This document shows, one piece after another, positions 15,965 through 15,976 of a stretch of 15,976 nt of DNA (the first letter of the stretch is position 1; each line of letters starts with the position of its first letter). The notes beneath the pieces were generated by a model, which saw only the letters and a program-made list of their open reading frames with translations, had not been told where the DNA came from and ran no database searches. The DNA is from Dunaliella salina. Its lineage: Eukaryota; Chlorophyta; Chlorophyceae; Chlamydomonadales; Dunaliellaceae. The DNA lies in NCBI GenBank assembly GCA_002284615.2, contig MU069567.1, positions 261,138-277,113 on the forward strand. The letters run 5' to 3'. The translations under genes and the position numbers were made by a program.

Positions 15965-15976
15965 GGGGGGGGGGGG
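15965..15976 (+). repeat. Poly-G run at the window end
   Basis: Twelve G residues end the sequence, and a (GT)6 begins it. Both ends in simple sequence suggest the window is an entire contig or scaffold whose assembly stopped at low-complexity DNA. Confidence 0.8.

Noticed and set aside
1..15976. A new multi-gene system, virus or plasmid
   Set aside because: Only one gene is firmly supported, and the rest is repeats and intron DNA. The loop-like structure of 1-6622 is better explained by assembly or tandem duplication than by a circular replicon: no replication gene is present.

Overview
This looks like a fragment of an intron-rich eukaryotic nuclear genome, probably a green-lineage microalga or a related protist. 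Three in-frame, phase-0 exons on the + strand (6034-6114, 8707-8775, 12713-12833) join into 90 residues of the luminal core of signal peptidase complex subunit 3 (SPC3/SPCS3, the SPC22/23 family). Motifs such as SWNTKQLFLF, NQVVLWDTII and NLTLVWHVMP are closer to the plant form than to the animal form. The organism cannot be named from the sequence. Everything else is intron and intergenic DNA made of microsatellites, minisatellites and small transposon-like pieces. No bacterial or viral gene, rRNA or convincing tRNA gene is visible. I found no new multi-gene system.

Layout. 1-839 is a dispersed-repeat region holding a degenerate tRNA-derived element on the minus strand (264-353). 840-5920 is a 5081-bp segment that recurs at 6624-11704, apparently base for base. 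It contains a CA microsatellite, a 52-bp minisatellite with a 21-bp sub-array, partial copies of SPC3 exon 2, exon 2 itself, and about 2.9 kb of unannotatable intron-like DNA. Between the copies lies SPC3 exon 1 (6034-6114), then a (TG)n tract that ends at a single N (6623). 11774-12712 is intron 2 tandem repeat ending beside exon 3 (12713-12833). The end of exon 3 has been tandemly duplicated and decayed into a 28-bp repeat (to about 13290). A non-autonomous hAT-like element with an 8-bp target-site duplication lies at 14030-14449. A 283-bp tandem duplication lies near 14678-15210. Weak minus-strand coding candidates, one resembling DUF1810, lie at 15420-15950.

How the parts fit. Read left to right, the window has exon 2, exon 1, exon 2, exon 3. 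Only the second exon 2 is collinear with the gene. The duplication is bounded by alternating purine-pyrimidine tracts, its long CA tract has the same length in both copies, and the sequence switches from (TG)n to (AC)n across the N. The (TG)n at 6564-6622 can be joined naturally to the (GT)6 at position 1. So either 1-6622 is an assembly loop, or there is a real, very young tandem duplication of about 6.6 kb carrying exons 1 and 2. In both cases about 839 bp is probably missing at the N. The 5' end of SPC3 (start codon and membrane anchor) was not found, and its 3' end is ambiguous.
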